NCBI GenBank assembly: GCA_026785785.1
Contig: JAJAZI010000343.1
Coordinates: 1 to 6,249, forward strand
Direction: 5' to 3'
Source: Microbacteriaceae bacterium
GTDB lineage: Bacteria > Actinomycetota > Actinomycetes > Actinomycetales > Microbacteriaceae
Length of the DNA: 6,249 nt
Part shown: piece after piece, positions 1 to 6,223 of the stretch
Layout: the number at the start of each line of letters is the position of its first letter
Position numbering within the stretch: position 1 is the first letter of the stretch
Notes under the pieces: model-generated
The model's database searches: none
Told to the model about the DNA's origin: nothing
What the model saw: only the letters and a program-made list of their open reading frames with translations
Program-made: the position numbers and the translations under genes

Positions 1-2192
1 AGGCGCTCCGCCTCCGCCTGCGCGGCCTCGACCTGCACTCGCGCCCGGTTGATCTTCTGCGTGCGCGCCGCGAGGCGTGAGTCGAACTCACGCAACGCGG
101 ACAGCGCCGCGGCCGACTGCTCCTTGGCATCGGTCACGCTGCCGCGCTGCTCGGCGAGCGCGAAGCGGGCGCGCTCGATGAGCGAGGTGACCTCGTCGAG
201 CCGCGCGGCCGCGGCGTCCCTCTCGGCGACGAGCTCGATGCGCGACCGCTTGGATCCCGACCCGCCGCGCATGACGTACTGGCTCAGCACATCGCCCGAC
301 TTCGTGATCACGGTGTACTGGTCCTTGCTGGCCCCGTCGAACCCCGACCAGACGGCGCGCGCGACCCCCAGGTCGTCGGCGATGACGAAGTGCGACAGGA
401 TTCCGAGCACTCCGGCGGGAGCCGTGACGGTGCTCGCGGCGGTGACGGCACCGACGGGAAGTATCGGATCGGCGGTGGCGCCGAAGGTCCCGGCATCCGC
501 GAGAAGGATCTCGACTCGTCCCATCTCGCGCGCCCGGGCCCGGTAGAGGGCGTTCTCCGCGGCCTCCCGGTCGTCGGCGAGCACGGCGTCGGCGAGCGAC
601 CCGAGCGCCGCGGTGATCGCCTCCTCGTAGCCCGGCGCGACCTGCACCTGCTCGGCGACGAGCCCGCGGATGCCGGCGAGCTTCGCCGCGACGAGGTCGC
701 TGGAGCCGTCCTTCTGGCCGAGCGCGCTCGACAACGCTCCCGCCTTGGCCGCGAGCGCGTCGCGCTCGCGCTCGAGTGCGTGCAGCTCGTCACGCAGGCG
801 GTCGATCTCGGCCTCCGCCTGCCCGACCTCGGCGAGCGCGGTCTCGTACTCGGTGTCCAGGGTCGTCTCGCCGGAATCGACGACGGCGGCGTCCGCCTCG
901 AGAGACGCGAACTCCGCACTCGCAGACTGGATGCGAGTGCGTGCGGCGTCGAGCCCGTTCTGCAGTCGCAGCACCTCCCCGCGCACGGCGGCGAGCCGCG
1001 ACCCGGCGGCTTCGACCTGTCCGGCGAGCCCCGAGACCTCGAGGTCGTGCCGGGAGACGAGGGCGCTCTGTGCGGCGATGTGCTCGTCGAGCCCGTCGAG
1101 GTTGGCCCGCGCCACGGCGGTCGCCCCCTGGGCGTTGCGCCAGGCCACATCGGATGCCTGGATCTGCTCCCGCAGGCGTTCGGCCTCGTGCCTGGCGTCG
1201 GCGATCGCCTGCGGCGACACCCCCGTCGTCGATTCCGGCGACTGGGCCTGCTGCCCGAGAAGCGCGAGGCGCTGGTTGGCGAGCGTGTAGAGGCTCCGGA
1301 GCCTGGCCTGCTCCGACTCGAGCCCGAACGCGATGCGGCGGGCGCCATCGACGGCATCGCCGACCTGGGCCTGCTCGATCCGCTGCTGGCGCAGGCGCGC
1401 CTGATCGAGCTGCTCCTGCAGCACGATGCGCTCGGTCTTGCGTTCGCTCTCCCCGCGGCTCTGCAGGGTGATGGACGCGCGGAGCGTCACCACGTCATCG
1501 GCGAGGATTCGCGCTCGGGCGTCGCGCACGATGCTCGCGATGGACTGTGCCTCGCGGGCGATCTCGGCCTGGTGCCCGAGCGGCTTGAGCTGGCGGCGGA
1601 TCTCCCCCGCGAGATCGCTCAGCCGGGTGAGGTTGACCTGCATCGCGTCCAGCTTGCGGATCGTCTTCTCTTTGCGGCGGCGATGCTTGAGGATTCCGGC
1701 GGCCTCCTCGATGAACCCGCGACGGTCTTCCGGGCTCGCGCGCAGCACGGCGTCGAGCTGCCCCTGCCCGACGATCACGTGCATCTCGCGGCCGAGGCCG
1801 GAATCGCTCAGCAGCTCCTGCACATCGAGCAGCCGGCAGGACTGGCCGTTGATGGCGTACTCGCTCCCGCCACTGCGGAAGAGGGTGCGGCTGATCGTGA
1901 CCTCGGAGTACTCGATCGGCAGGGCGCCGTCGGCGTTGTCGATGGTGAGGATGACCTCGGCTCGGCCGAGCGGCCCCTTCGTCGCGGTGCCGGCGAAGAT
2001 GACGTCGTCCATCTTGCCGCCGCGGAGTGTCTTGGCGCCCTGCTCGCCCATGACCCAGGCGAGGGCGTCGACGACGTTGGATTTGCCCGACCCGTTAGGC
2101 CCCACAACACAGGTGACTCCGGTCTCGAAGGCGAAGGTCGTGGGCTGCGCAAAGGATTTGAACCCCTTGAGCGTGAGGCTTTTCAGGTGCAC
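1..2192 (-). CDS. smc: Chromosome segregation ATPase SMC, N-terminal 730 codons (C-terminal part outside window)
   Basis: SMC forms the dimeric, ATP-driven ring that, with ScpA and ScpB, compacts and segregates the chromosome. The frame is open from a GTG at 2192 to the left edge. The start is supported by AAAGGAG ending about 9 bases upstream and by the family N-terminus (MHLKSLTLKGFKSFA). Visible parts in order: Walker A GPNGSGKSN at residues 31-39; an R-loop/Q-loop region with YAINGQSCRLLDVQELL near 112-128 and HVIVGQGQLDAVL near 138-150; PEDRRGFIEEAAGILKHRRR near 154-173; a long charged Ala/Glu/Arg-rich coiled coil to about residue 495; a hinge domain at about 495-640 containing GYEEAITAALG and ending in the glycine motif MRGGSGSK; then the start of the returning coiled coil. 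The C-loop signature, Walker B and second ATPase lobe must lie left of position 1. Bacterial SMCs are about 1,150-1,200 residues, so roughly 60 percent is present. No frameshift is seen. The family call is very secure. Confidence 0.97.
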   Translation of the reverse strand, partial: MHLKSLTLKGFKSFAQPTTFAFETGVTCVVGPNGSGKSNVVDALAWVMGEQGAKTLRGGKMDDVIFAGTATKGPLGRAEVILTIDNADGALPIEYSEVTISRTLFRSGGSEYAINGQSCRLLDVQELLSDSGLGREMHVIVGQGQLDAVLRASPEDRRGFIEEAAGILKHRRRKEKTIRKLDAMQVNLTRLSDLAGEIRRQLKPLGHQAEIAREAQSIASIVRDARARILADDVVTLRASITLQSRGESERKTERIVLQEQLDQARLRQQRIEQAQVGDAVDGARRIAFGLESEQARLRSLYTLANQRLALLGQQAQSPESTTGVSPQAIADARHEAERLREQIQASDVAWRNAQGATAVARANLDGLDEHIAAQSALVSRHDLEVSGLAGQVEAAGSRLAAVRGEVLRLQNGLDAARTRIQSASAEFASLEADAAVVDSGETTLDTEYETALAEVGQAEAEIDRLRDELHALERERDALAAKAGALSSALGQKDGSSDLVAAKLAGIRGLVAEQVQVAPGYEEAITAALGSLADAVLADDREAAENALYRARAREMGRVEILLADAGTFGATADPILPVGAVTAASTVTAPAGVLGILSHFVIADDLGVARAVWSGFDGASKDQYTVITKSGDVLSQYVMRGGSGSKRSRIELVAERDAAAARLDEVTSLIERARFALAEQRGSVTDAKEQSAAALSALREFDSRLAARTQKINRARVQVEAAQAEAER

Positions 2193-2242
2193 GCGACGTT
2201 CTCCTTTGCGCCCGGTGGGCCGTCAGGCACTACGGTACCGGA

Positions 2243-2268
2243 CACCTGCCCCCGCCGACGGGCAGGTG
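2243..2268. repeat. Perfect 9-bp inverted repeat in the divergent smc / acetyltransferase intergenic region
   Basis: The arms CACCTGCCC (2243-2251) and GGGCAGGTG (2260-2268) are exact reverse complements separated by 8 bases. The repeat sits between two divergently transcribed genes, 42 bases before the acetyltransferase start and 51 bases before the smc start. No T-run follows on either strand, so it is a poor intrinsic terminator. A dimeric regulator operator or a 5'-leader hairpin are both possible. The symmetry is seen; the function is inferred. Confidence 0.5.
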
Positions 2269-2270
2269 GC

Positions 2271-2276
2271 TAGGCT
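2271..2276 (+). promoter_or_regulatory. Possible -10 element of the acetyltransferase gene
   Basis: TAGGCT fits the TAnnnT pattern of actinobacterial housekeeping sigma factors and lies 33 bases before the ATG at 2310. It directly follows the inverted repeat, so a protein bound there could block it. No convincing -35 hexamer is visible at the usual distance, so this is weak. Confidence 0.25.
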
Positions 2277-2309
2277 ATTTGCCAGACCTCGTCCTCAGAA
2301 GGGTGCGAC

Positions 2310-3356
2310 ATGAGCGGGCTCACGATCGAGGAGCTGGCGATCCCGGCATCCATCGACGACGCGGACGCGGGCGATTTCGTCGAGATGACCCGTGTGCGCA
2401 ACGAGATCGAGGCCGACAGCGTGGGCAGCTTCGACCTCGCCTTCACGCCGCGTGAGCTGTTGCCCGCCTGGCAGGATCCTGACGAGCCGAAGCGGCTGTT
2501 CGTGGCAAGGGTCGATGGCCGCATCGTCGGCCGTGCCGTGCACGAGGTGCAGCGCGGCGAGGATGTGACGTCCGCCTGGCTCGCGGTCGAGGTGGCGTCC
2601 TCGCACCGCCGACGCGGCATCGGGGGTGTGCTCTACGACACGGTTGCCGGGATCGCCGCTGGCGAGGGCCGAACGATTCTCCAGGCGTTCACCCTGCACC
2701 GGGCCGATGTGGCCGGTACCCGGCTGGACTCCCCCACCGGGTACGGCTCGGTGCCGCGCGAGGACGCCGGTGCCCGCTTCCTGCTCTCGCGCGGCTACCG
2801 TCTGGCGCAGGTCGAACGGATGAGCCGCCTGATGCTCCCGGCCGTCGTGACCGACGTCTCCCCGCCCCCGGGCTACTCACTCGAGTCCTGGTCCGGTCCG
2901 ACGCCCGAGCACCGCCTCGCCGACCTCGCCGTGCTGCACGCCGCCATGAGCACCGACCCGCCGCTGGGAGAGACGGACTGGCAGCCGGAGCTGTGGGATC
3001 AGGAGAGGGTGCGCCGCAAGGACACGCTCAACGAGACGGAGGGGCGACTCTGGCTCACCTGCGCCGTGCGGCACGACGCATCCGACCGCCTCGTGGGGTT
3101 CAGCAACCTTGCGGTGCCGGCCGAGGCGCACCGCCCCGTGTTTCAGAACGACACGATCGTGGTGAAGGCGCATCGCGGGCACCTCCTCGGGCTCGTCGTC
3201 AAGCTCGCGAACCTCGCGCGGCTCCAAGAGCTGTCGCCTGGGCATCCGTGCATCTACACCTGGAACGCGGAGGAGAACCGGCACATGCTCCAGGTCAACG
3301 AGAGGATCGGCTTCCTGGCGGTCGGCTACCCCGGCACTTGGCGCCTCGACCTCTGA
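2310..3356 (+). CDS. Tandem-domain GNAT-family N-acetyltransferase, substrate unknown
   Basis: This 348-residue protein carries two GNAT folds, which use acetyl-CoA to acetylate an amine. The N-terminal domain has the acetyl-CoA pyrophosphate-binding motif A at about 93-110 (VEVASSHRRRGIGGVLYD, with R/Q-x-x-G-x-G spacing) and a later FLLSRGYRLAQVERMSRLML strand/helix at 157-176. The C-terminal domain has a second motif A-like VVKAHRGHLLGLVVKLANL at 284-302 and the typical motif B NAEENRHMLQVNERIGF at 319-335. The residues between them (about 180-280) belong to the second fold. No signal peptide or membrane segment is seen, so it is probably cytosolic. The start is ATG at 2310, preceded by a modest AAGGG ribosome site. 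The gene is divergent from smc and converges on mutM, with 20 bases between the stops. Two-domain GNATs include mycothiol synthase and antibiotic acetyltransferases, but I see nothing that fixes the substrate. Family secure, function unknown. Confidence 0.9.
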   Translation: MSGLTIEELAIPASIDDADAGDFVEMTRVRNEIEADSVGSFDLAFTPRELLPAWQDPDEPKRLFVARVDGRIVGRAVHEVQRGEDVTSAWLAVEVASSHRRRGIGGVLYDTVAGIAAGEGRTILQAFTLHRADVAGTRLDSPTGYGSVPREDAGARFLLSRGYRLAQVERMSRLMLPAVVTDVSPPPGYSLESWSGPTPEHRLADLAVLHAAMSTDPPLGETDWQPELWDQERVRRKDTLNETEGRLWLTCAVRHDASDRLVGFSNLAVPAEAHRPVFQNDTIVVKAHRGHLLGLVVKLANLARLQELSPGHPCIYTWNAEENRHMLQVNERIGFLAVGYPGTWRLDL

Positions 3357-3376
3357 GAACCCCGGGCGGTGGACCG

Positions 3377-4327
3377 TCAGCGCACGCGTTGGCAGAAGGC
3401 GCAGAAGTGGGAGTTGCGGTTCATGAAGGCTTCGCGGGTGATCGGCCGTCCGCAGCGCGGGCAGTCGCGCCCGTGCTGGCCGTAGGCGTTGAGCGAGTGG
3501 GAGAAGTACCCGGATGCGCCGTTGACGTTGACGTACTGCGCGTCGAAGCTCGTGCCGCCCTCTGCCAGCGCCCGCCCGAGCACGAGCCGCACCTCGGCGA
3601 GGAGCAGCTTCGCCCGGGGCCTCGAGAGGCGGCCGGTCGGCTGGTCGAAGTGGATGCGCGCCGCCCAGAGAGACTCGTCGGCGTAGATGTTGCCGATTCC
3701 GCTGACGAGCGACTGGTCGAGCAGTGCGCGCTTGATCCCCGTATTGCGGCGCGCAAGCGCGGCGAGGAACCGCGCGTCGTCGAAGGCGGGGTCGAGCGGG
3801 TCCCGGGCGATGTGCGCGACCTTGCTCGGCAGGAGCGGCGCTGGCCACGGCGGCGTGCCGTCGACCTCGGCTCCCGAGTAGCCTCCGGGCCGCGAATCCG
3901 AAGTGGGAATGAGCTCGTCGATCGCCATCGAGCCGAAGATGCGCTGGTCGACGAAATTGAGCCGCAGCGGCCCGTGCACGGGGTGTTCGAGCTCGAGGCG
4001 GATGCGGGTGAGCGGGTCGTCCGTGCCGCGACCGCGAAGCAGCACCTGCCCGGACATCCCGAGGTGGGCGACAAGGGCCTCGCCGGCGGATGCCGCGACC
4101 GGCGCCGACGCATCCGGACGGACATCCAGGGGCAGCCAGAGGAACTTGCCGCGCCGGACGGCCCCGAGGATGGTGCGTCCGGTCATCCGCCAGATGAAGT
4201 CCTCGGAGGGGCCGGCGTGGCGGCGCAGGGAACGGTCGTCGAACACCGTGACGGCGCTCACGGTGGCGCCGGTGACCGCCGGTTCGAGGCCGGCGCGCAC
4301 CACCTCGACCTCGGGGAGCTCGGGCAC
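3377..4327 (-). CDS. mutM: Formamidopyrimidine-DNA glycosylase (Fpg/MutM)
   Basis: This bifunctional base-excision repair enzyme removes 8-oxoguanine and formamidopyrimidines and nicks the abasic site by beta,delta-elimination. The N-terminus MPELPEVEVV supplies the catalytic Pro2 (Schiff base) and Glu3 after Met removal. Lys61 in RRGKFLWL matches the conserved beta-hairpin lysine. AHLGMSGQ (88-94) and NFVDQRIFG (124-132) are family motifs. The helix-two-turn-helix is at about 198-220, with GIGNIYADE (Asn213). The C-terminal zinc finger has Cys289, Cys292, Cys309 and Cys312, with Arg304 at the place of the E. coli lesion-contacting arginine. At 316 residues it is longer than E. coli Fpg (about 269), owing to loops around 68-85 and 140-165. 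The start is a GTG at 4327, only 2 bases after the rnc stop, and no clear Shine-Dalgarno is seen, so translation is probably coupled to rnc. All catalytic residues are present. Confidence 0.97.
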   Translation of the reverse strand: MPELPEVEVVRAGLEPAVTGATVSAVTVFDDRSLRRHAGPSEDFIWRMTGRTILGAVRRGKFLWLPLDVRPDASAPVAASAGEALVAHLGMSGQVLLRGRGTDDPLTRIRLELEHPVHGPLRLNFVDQRIFGSMAIDELIPTSDSRPGGYSGAEVDGTPPWPAPLLPSKVAHIARDPLDPAFDDARFLAALARRNTGIKRALLDQSLVSGIGNIYADESLWAARIHFDQPTGRLSRPRAKLLLAEVRLVLGRALAEGGTSFDAQYVNVNGASGYFSHSLNAYGQHGRDCPRCGRPITREAFMNRNSHFCAFCQRVR

Positions 4328-4329
4328 GG

Positions 4330-5019
4330 TCAGAGGTTCATGAGGGTGGCCCAGGCGTCGCGCGCCGCGGCCATCTCGGCGTGCTTCTTGCTCGACCCCT
4401 CGCCCGTGGCGATGGGGGCCTCGTCTCCGAGCGACACCGCCGCGAGGAATCGCTTCGAGTGGTCGGGTCCGCTATTGGTCACCAGGTAGCGCGGGATGCC
4501 GCGCCCGCGCCGAGCGGACAGCTCCTGCAGGCTCGTCTTGGGGTCCATCGAGGCCCCGAACCTATCGGGGTCGAGCATGAGCGGCGCGATGAGACGCAGG
4601 ACCAGCGCCGTCGCCTCCTCCGGTCCCGCCGAGAGGTAGGCAGCGCCGATGACGGCTTCGACCGTGTCGGCGAGGATCGACGACTTGTCGCGCCCCCCGG
4701 TGAGCTCCTCCCCGCGGCCGAGACGGATGTAGCGGCCGAGTCCGATCGTGCGCGCCACCTCGGCGAGGGCGACACTCGAGACGAGACTGGCCCGTCTCTT
4801 GGCGAGTTCTCCCTCGTCGAGGGTCGGGTTGTCGCTGTAGAGCATCACGGTCACGGCCTGGCCGAGGATCGAGTCACCCAGGAACTCGAGTCGCTCGTTG
4901 TGACCCACACCGCCGTTTTCGTACGCGAAAGAGCGGTGTGTCAGCGCGAGCTCGAGGAGCCCTGCGTTGACATCAACCGCTAGTTGCGACGCGAGATCGC
5001 TCGCGCGTTCGCGTGACAC
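4330..5019 (-). CDS. rnc: Ribonuclease III
   Basis: RNase III cuts double-stranded RNA, including the 16S/23S precursor stems, as a Mg-dependent homodimer. Numbered from GTG 5019 (229 residues), the signature NERLEFLGDS is at 41-50 and gives Glu42, Glu45 and Asp49. Glu69 (DEGELAK), Asp118 and Glu121 (SSILADTVEAVIGA) complete the acidic active site known from E. coli. A double-stranded RNA-binding domain covers about 163-229, with GSSKKHAEMAAA near its end. The open frame extends to 5166, but that part overlaps rpmF and is not family-like. I prefer GTG 5019 because GGGAG lies 5 bases upstream and the length before LALTHRS matches the mycobacterial enzyme. GTG 5043 (237 residues) has no visible ribosome site but leaves only 25 bases after rpmF and remains possible. 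It is followed by mutM after 2 bases. Confidence 0.95.
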   Translation of the reverse strand: MSRERASDLASQLAVDVNAGLLELALTHRSFAYENGGVGHNERLEFLGDSILGQAVTVMLYSDNPTLDEGELAKRRASLVSSVALAEVARTIGLGRYIRLGRGEELTGGRDKSSILADTVEAVIGAAYLSAGPEEATALVLRLIAPLMLDPDRFGASMDPKTSLQELSARRGRGIPRYLVTNSGPDHSKRFLAAVSLGDEAPIATGEGSSKKHAEMAAARDAWATLMNL

Positions 5020-5068
5020 ACCCTCTCCCACCGGCTTGTTCACCCCGCGAGACTCGTGTGTCGCCGGA

Positions 5069-5272
5069 TCAGACGTCGGCGACCTTGCGGCCCTTGTATT
5101 CCATGTACAGGGGCGTTCCGGTCGAGTCCTCGACCACGCGAGCGCGGTGAGGAAGGCTGTAGACAACCTTGCCGCTCTCGATGGTCTTCACGAGGGTGGG
5201 AGGCGTGGCCTTCCACTGGGCGCGGCGCGCGCGGGTGCTGGCGCGGGACATTTTGCGCTTCGGTACGGCCAT
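5069..5272 (-). CDS. rpmF: 50S ribosomal protein L32 (bL32), cysteine-free form
   Basis: bL32 is a small, basic component of the large ribosomal subunit. This 67-residue protein has the classic start [20 protein letters not shown] and an end of the type YKGRKVADV, resembling the YRGRKV end of E. coli L32. It contains no cysteine, so it is the zinc-independent form; many bacterial L32 proteins instead carry a four-cysteine zinc ribbon. It is slightly longer than the usual 56-62 residues because of the linker [20 protein letters not shown]. The ATG at 5272 lies 2 bases after the DUF177 stop, and a purine-rich AGAAAAGAG stretch overlapping the end of that gene serves as its ribosome site. The DUF177-rpmF pairing is widespread in bacteria and supports co-transcription. 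Confidence 0.95.
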   Translation of the reverse strand: MAVPKRKMSRASTRARRAQWKATPPTLVKTIESGKVVYSLPHRARVVEDSTGTPLYMEYKGRKVADV

Positions 5273-5274
5273 GA

Positions 5275-5856
5275 CTATCTCTTTTCTTCTGTGGCGCCGT
5301 TGTTCTCGGCGCCATCTACATCTTCGGCGGATTCCCCGGTCTCACCCGCGAGTCCGGCCAAAGCCGCCCATCGGGGATCGACGGGTGCTTCGTGCTCGTG
5401 ACCCGGGTTATCAAGAAGCCGCACCCCGCACTGGGGGCACAGGCCGAGGCAATCTTCTTGGCAGACCGGTTGAAACGGTAGTGAGAGCACTACCGCGTCC
5501 CTGACTACGGGTTCAATATCTATCGTGTCGTCGTGAACCTCATACTCAAAAGCTTCGTCTTGAGAATACGCGAAAAGCTCCTGCAATTCGACCTCGAGCG
5601 GAATGCGCACCTCGATGAGGCATCTGACGCACTCCCCGACAGCCTCGCCATCGACCTCGGCGCTCACCAGAATGCCGTCGTGGAGGGACTCCATCCGCAG
5701 CTCGATGTGCAGTTGCGCACCCGTCGGTACCCCGATGACGGCGTTGCCGAACCCCTCGGGAACAGTGATGTCGAGTTCTCGCTCCCGCATCTCTCCCGGA
5801 CGGTGCAGAAGATCGAACACCTGAACGGCGTAGGGCGATTTCACGTTGTTTGACAC
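5275..5856 (-). CDS. DUF177 / YceD-family rRNA accumulation protein
   Basis: YceD-family proteins (DUF177) sit next to rpmF in most bacteria and are implicated in accumulation or processing of 23S rRNA; the mechanism is not established. From GTG 5856 the product has 193 residues. Family marks are GECVRC (Cys76, Cys79) in the middle and [13 protein letters not shown] at 132-144 (Cys132, 136, 140, 143). These look like metal-binding clusters, probably zinc. The C-terminal tail after about 165 is Ala/Gly/Glu-rich and probably disordered. The N-terminal [13 protein letters not shown] segment is also typical of actinobacterial members. The frame is open further upstream to 6078, but that part is Arg/Pro-rich, runs into repeat DNA and has no family resemblance. 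GTG 5844 is a second in-frame start candidate. No Shine-Dalgarno is visible before GTG 5856, but a -10-like box lies just upstream, suggesting a leaderless message. It is the first gene of the minus-strand run seen here. Confidence 0.92.
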   Translation of the reverse strand: MSNNVKSPYAVQVFDLLHRPGEMRERELDITVPEGFGNAVIGVPTGAQLHIELRMESLHDGILVSAEVDGEAVGECVRCLIEVRIPLEVELQELFAYSQDEAFEYEVHDDTIDIEPVVRDAVVLSLPFQPVCQEDCLGLCPQCGVRLLDNPGHEHEAPVDPRWAALAGLAGETGESAEDVDGAENNGATEEKR

Positions 5857-5863
5857 CTGCCGA

Positions 5864-5869
5864 AGTGTA
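5864..5869 (-). promoter_or_regulatory. Probable -10 element driving the DUF177-rpmF-rnc-mutM run
   Basis: On the minus strand TACACT occupies 5869 down to 5864, followed by exactly 7 bases and then the GTG at 5856. A transcript starting about 7 bases after a -10 box would begin at the start codon, the arrangement of leaderless genes that are common in Actinobacteria. The absence of a ribosome-binding site before this GTG agrees. A -35 box about 17 bases further upstream (around 5887-5892) does not resemble TTGACA, so the promoter rests mainly on the -10 and its spacing. Confidence 0.5.
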
Positions 5870-5921
5870 CTCGACCCGCGGGAGCGCCGTGCGGGGGCGG
5901 TTCTCCAGCTCTTCGTGCGCA

Positions 5922-6010
5922 ACTCCGGAGATATTGGTGTCGGCGGCATCCAGTACCCGGAAATGCCGGCGCGCCGCGGCGGCATCCGCAAATCCGCCGG
6001 AGTTGCGAAC
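5922..6010 (+). repeat. 89-bp direct repeat, copy A (palindrome-like ends)
   Basis: This copy matches 6135-6223 at a constant offset of 213 bases. Positions 5941-5989 (49 bases) are identical in both copies, and 5922-5931 is another exact block of 10. The ends of copy A are inverted repeats: CGCAACTCCGG at 5918-5928 and CCGGAGTTGCG at 5997-6007, 11 bases perfect, with further partial pairing inward (GATATTG against CAAATCC). Inside, CGGCGGCATCC occurs twice (5941-5951 and 5977-5987) and GGCGCGCC forms a central palindrome. This is the architecture of REP- or MITE-like elements. No transposase is encoded. Confidence 0.85.
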
Positions 6011-6040
6011 ACAGCTCGAGCGGTTGCGCAGTCCCGGCAG

Positions 6041-6074
6041 CGCGGTGCGCGCGGTGCGCGCGGTGTGCGCGGTG
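6041..6074 (+). repeat. 9-bp tandem repeat, nearly four units
   Basis: CGCGGTGCG is present at 6041-6049 and 6050-6058, then CGCGGTGTG at 6059-6067 and a partial CGCGGTG at 6068-6074. It lies between the two 89-bp repeats. Such a short unit is prone to copy-number change by replication slippage. The unit length is a multiple of three, but no credible protein reads through it. Confidence 0.8.
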
Positions 6075-6079
6075 CCAAG

Positions 6080-6093
6080 CGTCAGGCCTGACG
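6080..6093. repeat. 14-bp perfect palindrome
   Basis: CGTCAGGCCTGACG is fully self-complementary, with no spacer. It lies between the tandem repeat and copy B, about 210 bases upstream of the probable DUF177 promoter. No T-run follows on either strand and there is no loop, so it is an unlikely terminator. A binding site for a dimeric protein is possible, but chance in GC-rich DNA cannot be excluded. Confidence 0.5.
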
Positions 6094-6134
6094 GGACTCG
6101 CCCCCGCCGCGTCGCCCCGCAGGAGCAGTTCCTC

Positions 6135-6223
6135 ACTCCGGAGAAATTTCACTCGGCGGCATCCAGTACCCGGAAATGCCGGCGCGCCGCGGCGGCATCC
6201 GCGAATCCGCCTGAGTTGTAAAC
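6135..6223 (+). repeat. 89-bp direct repeat, copy B (degenerate ends)
   Basis: This second copy is in the same orientation as copy A. The core 6154-6202 is identical to 5941-5989. Differences cluster at 6145-6153 and at a few positions after 6202 (for example 6203, 6212, 6219 and 6220). Its two ends pair less well than those of copy A (ACTCCGG on the left against CTGAGTT on the right). It is therefore either an older copy or a variant in which only the core is constrained. Confidence 0.85.

Noticed and set aside
2183..2245. A 20-residue minus-strand upstream frame (GTG 2245 to TGA 2183) overlapping the smc start
   Set aside because: It is very short, its ribosome site is doubtful and there is no evidence of translation. 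The strong AAAGGAG site belongs to smc itself.
390..2273. A 627-codon plus-strand open frame and several shorter ones antisense to smc
   Set aside because: It is a by-product of high GC content opposite a clearly conserved SMC frame. The translation is Arg/Leu/Gly-rich with no recognisable domain.
3357..3376. A terminator between the convergent acetyltransferase and mutM ends
   Set aside because: Only a 4-bp stem (CGGT/ACCG) and no T-run are present in the 20-base gap, so there is no credible intrinsic terminator.
2877..3848. A 323-codon minus-strand frame overlapping the acetyltransferase and mutM
   Set aside because: It is out of frame with both conserved genes and is a low-complexity Arg/Ala/Pro translation.
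2993..4489. A 498-codon plus-strand open frame across the acetyltransferase end, mutM and the rnc end
   Set aside because: It overlaps three well-supported genes and has no family motifs; it is a shadow frame.
5020..5166. Upstream extension of the rnc frame to an ATG at 5166
   Set aside because: It would overlap the conserved rpmF gene by almost 100 bases and add residues absent from RNase III proteins.
5857..6078. Upstream extension of the DUF177 frame to an ATG at 6078, and plus-strand frames at 5846-6221
   Set aside because: They are made of repeat DNA, with the same peptide stretch appearing twice in the plus-strand frame. They are Arg/Pro-rich and lack family similarity.
5922..6223. 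A CRISPR array or phage attachment site formed by the two repeats
   Set aside because: There are only two copies, too long and too far apart for CRISPR. No cas genes, integrase or tRNA gene is present.
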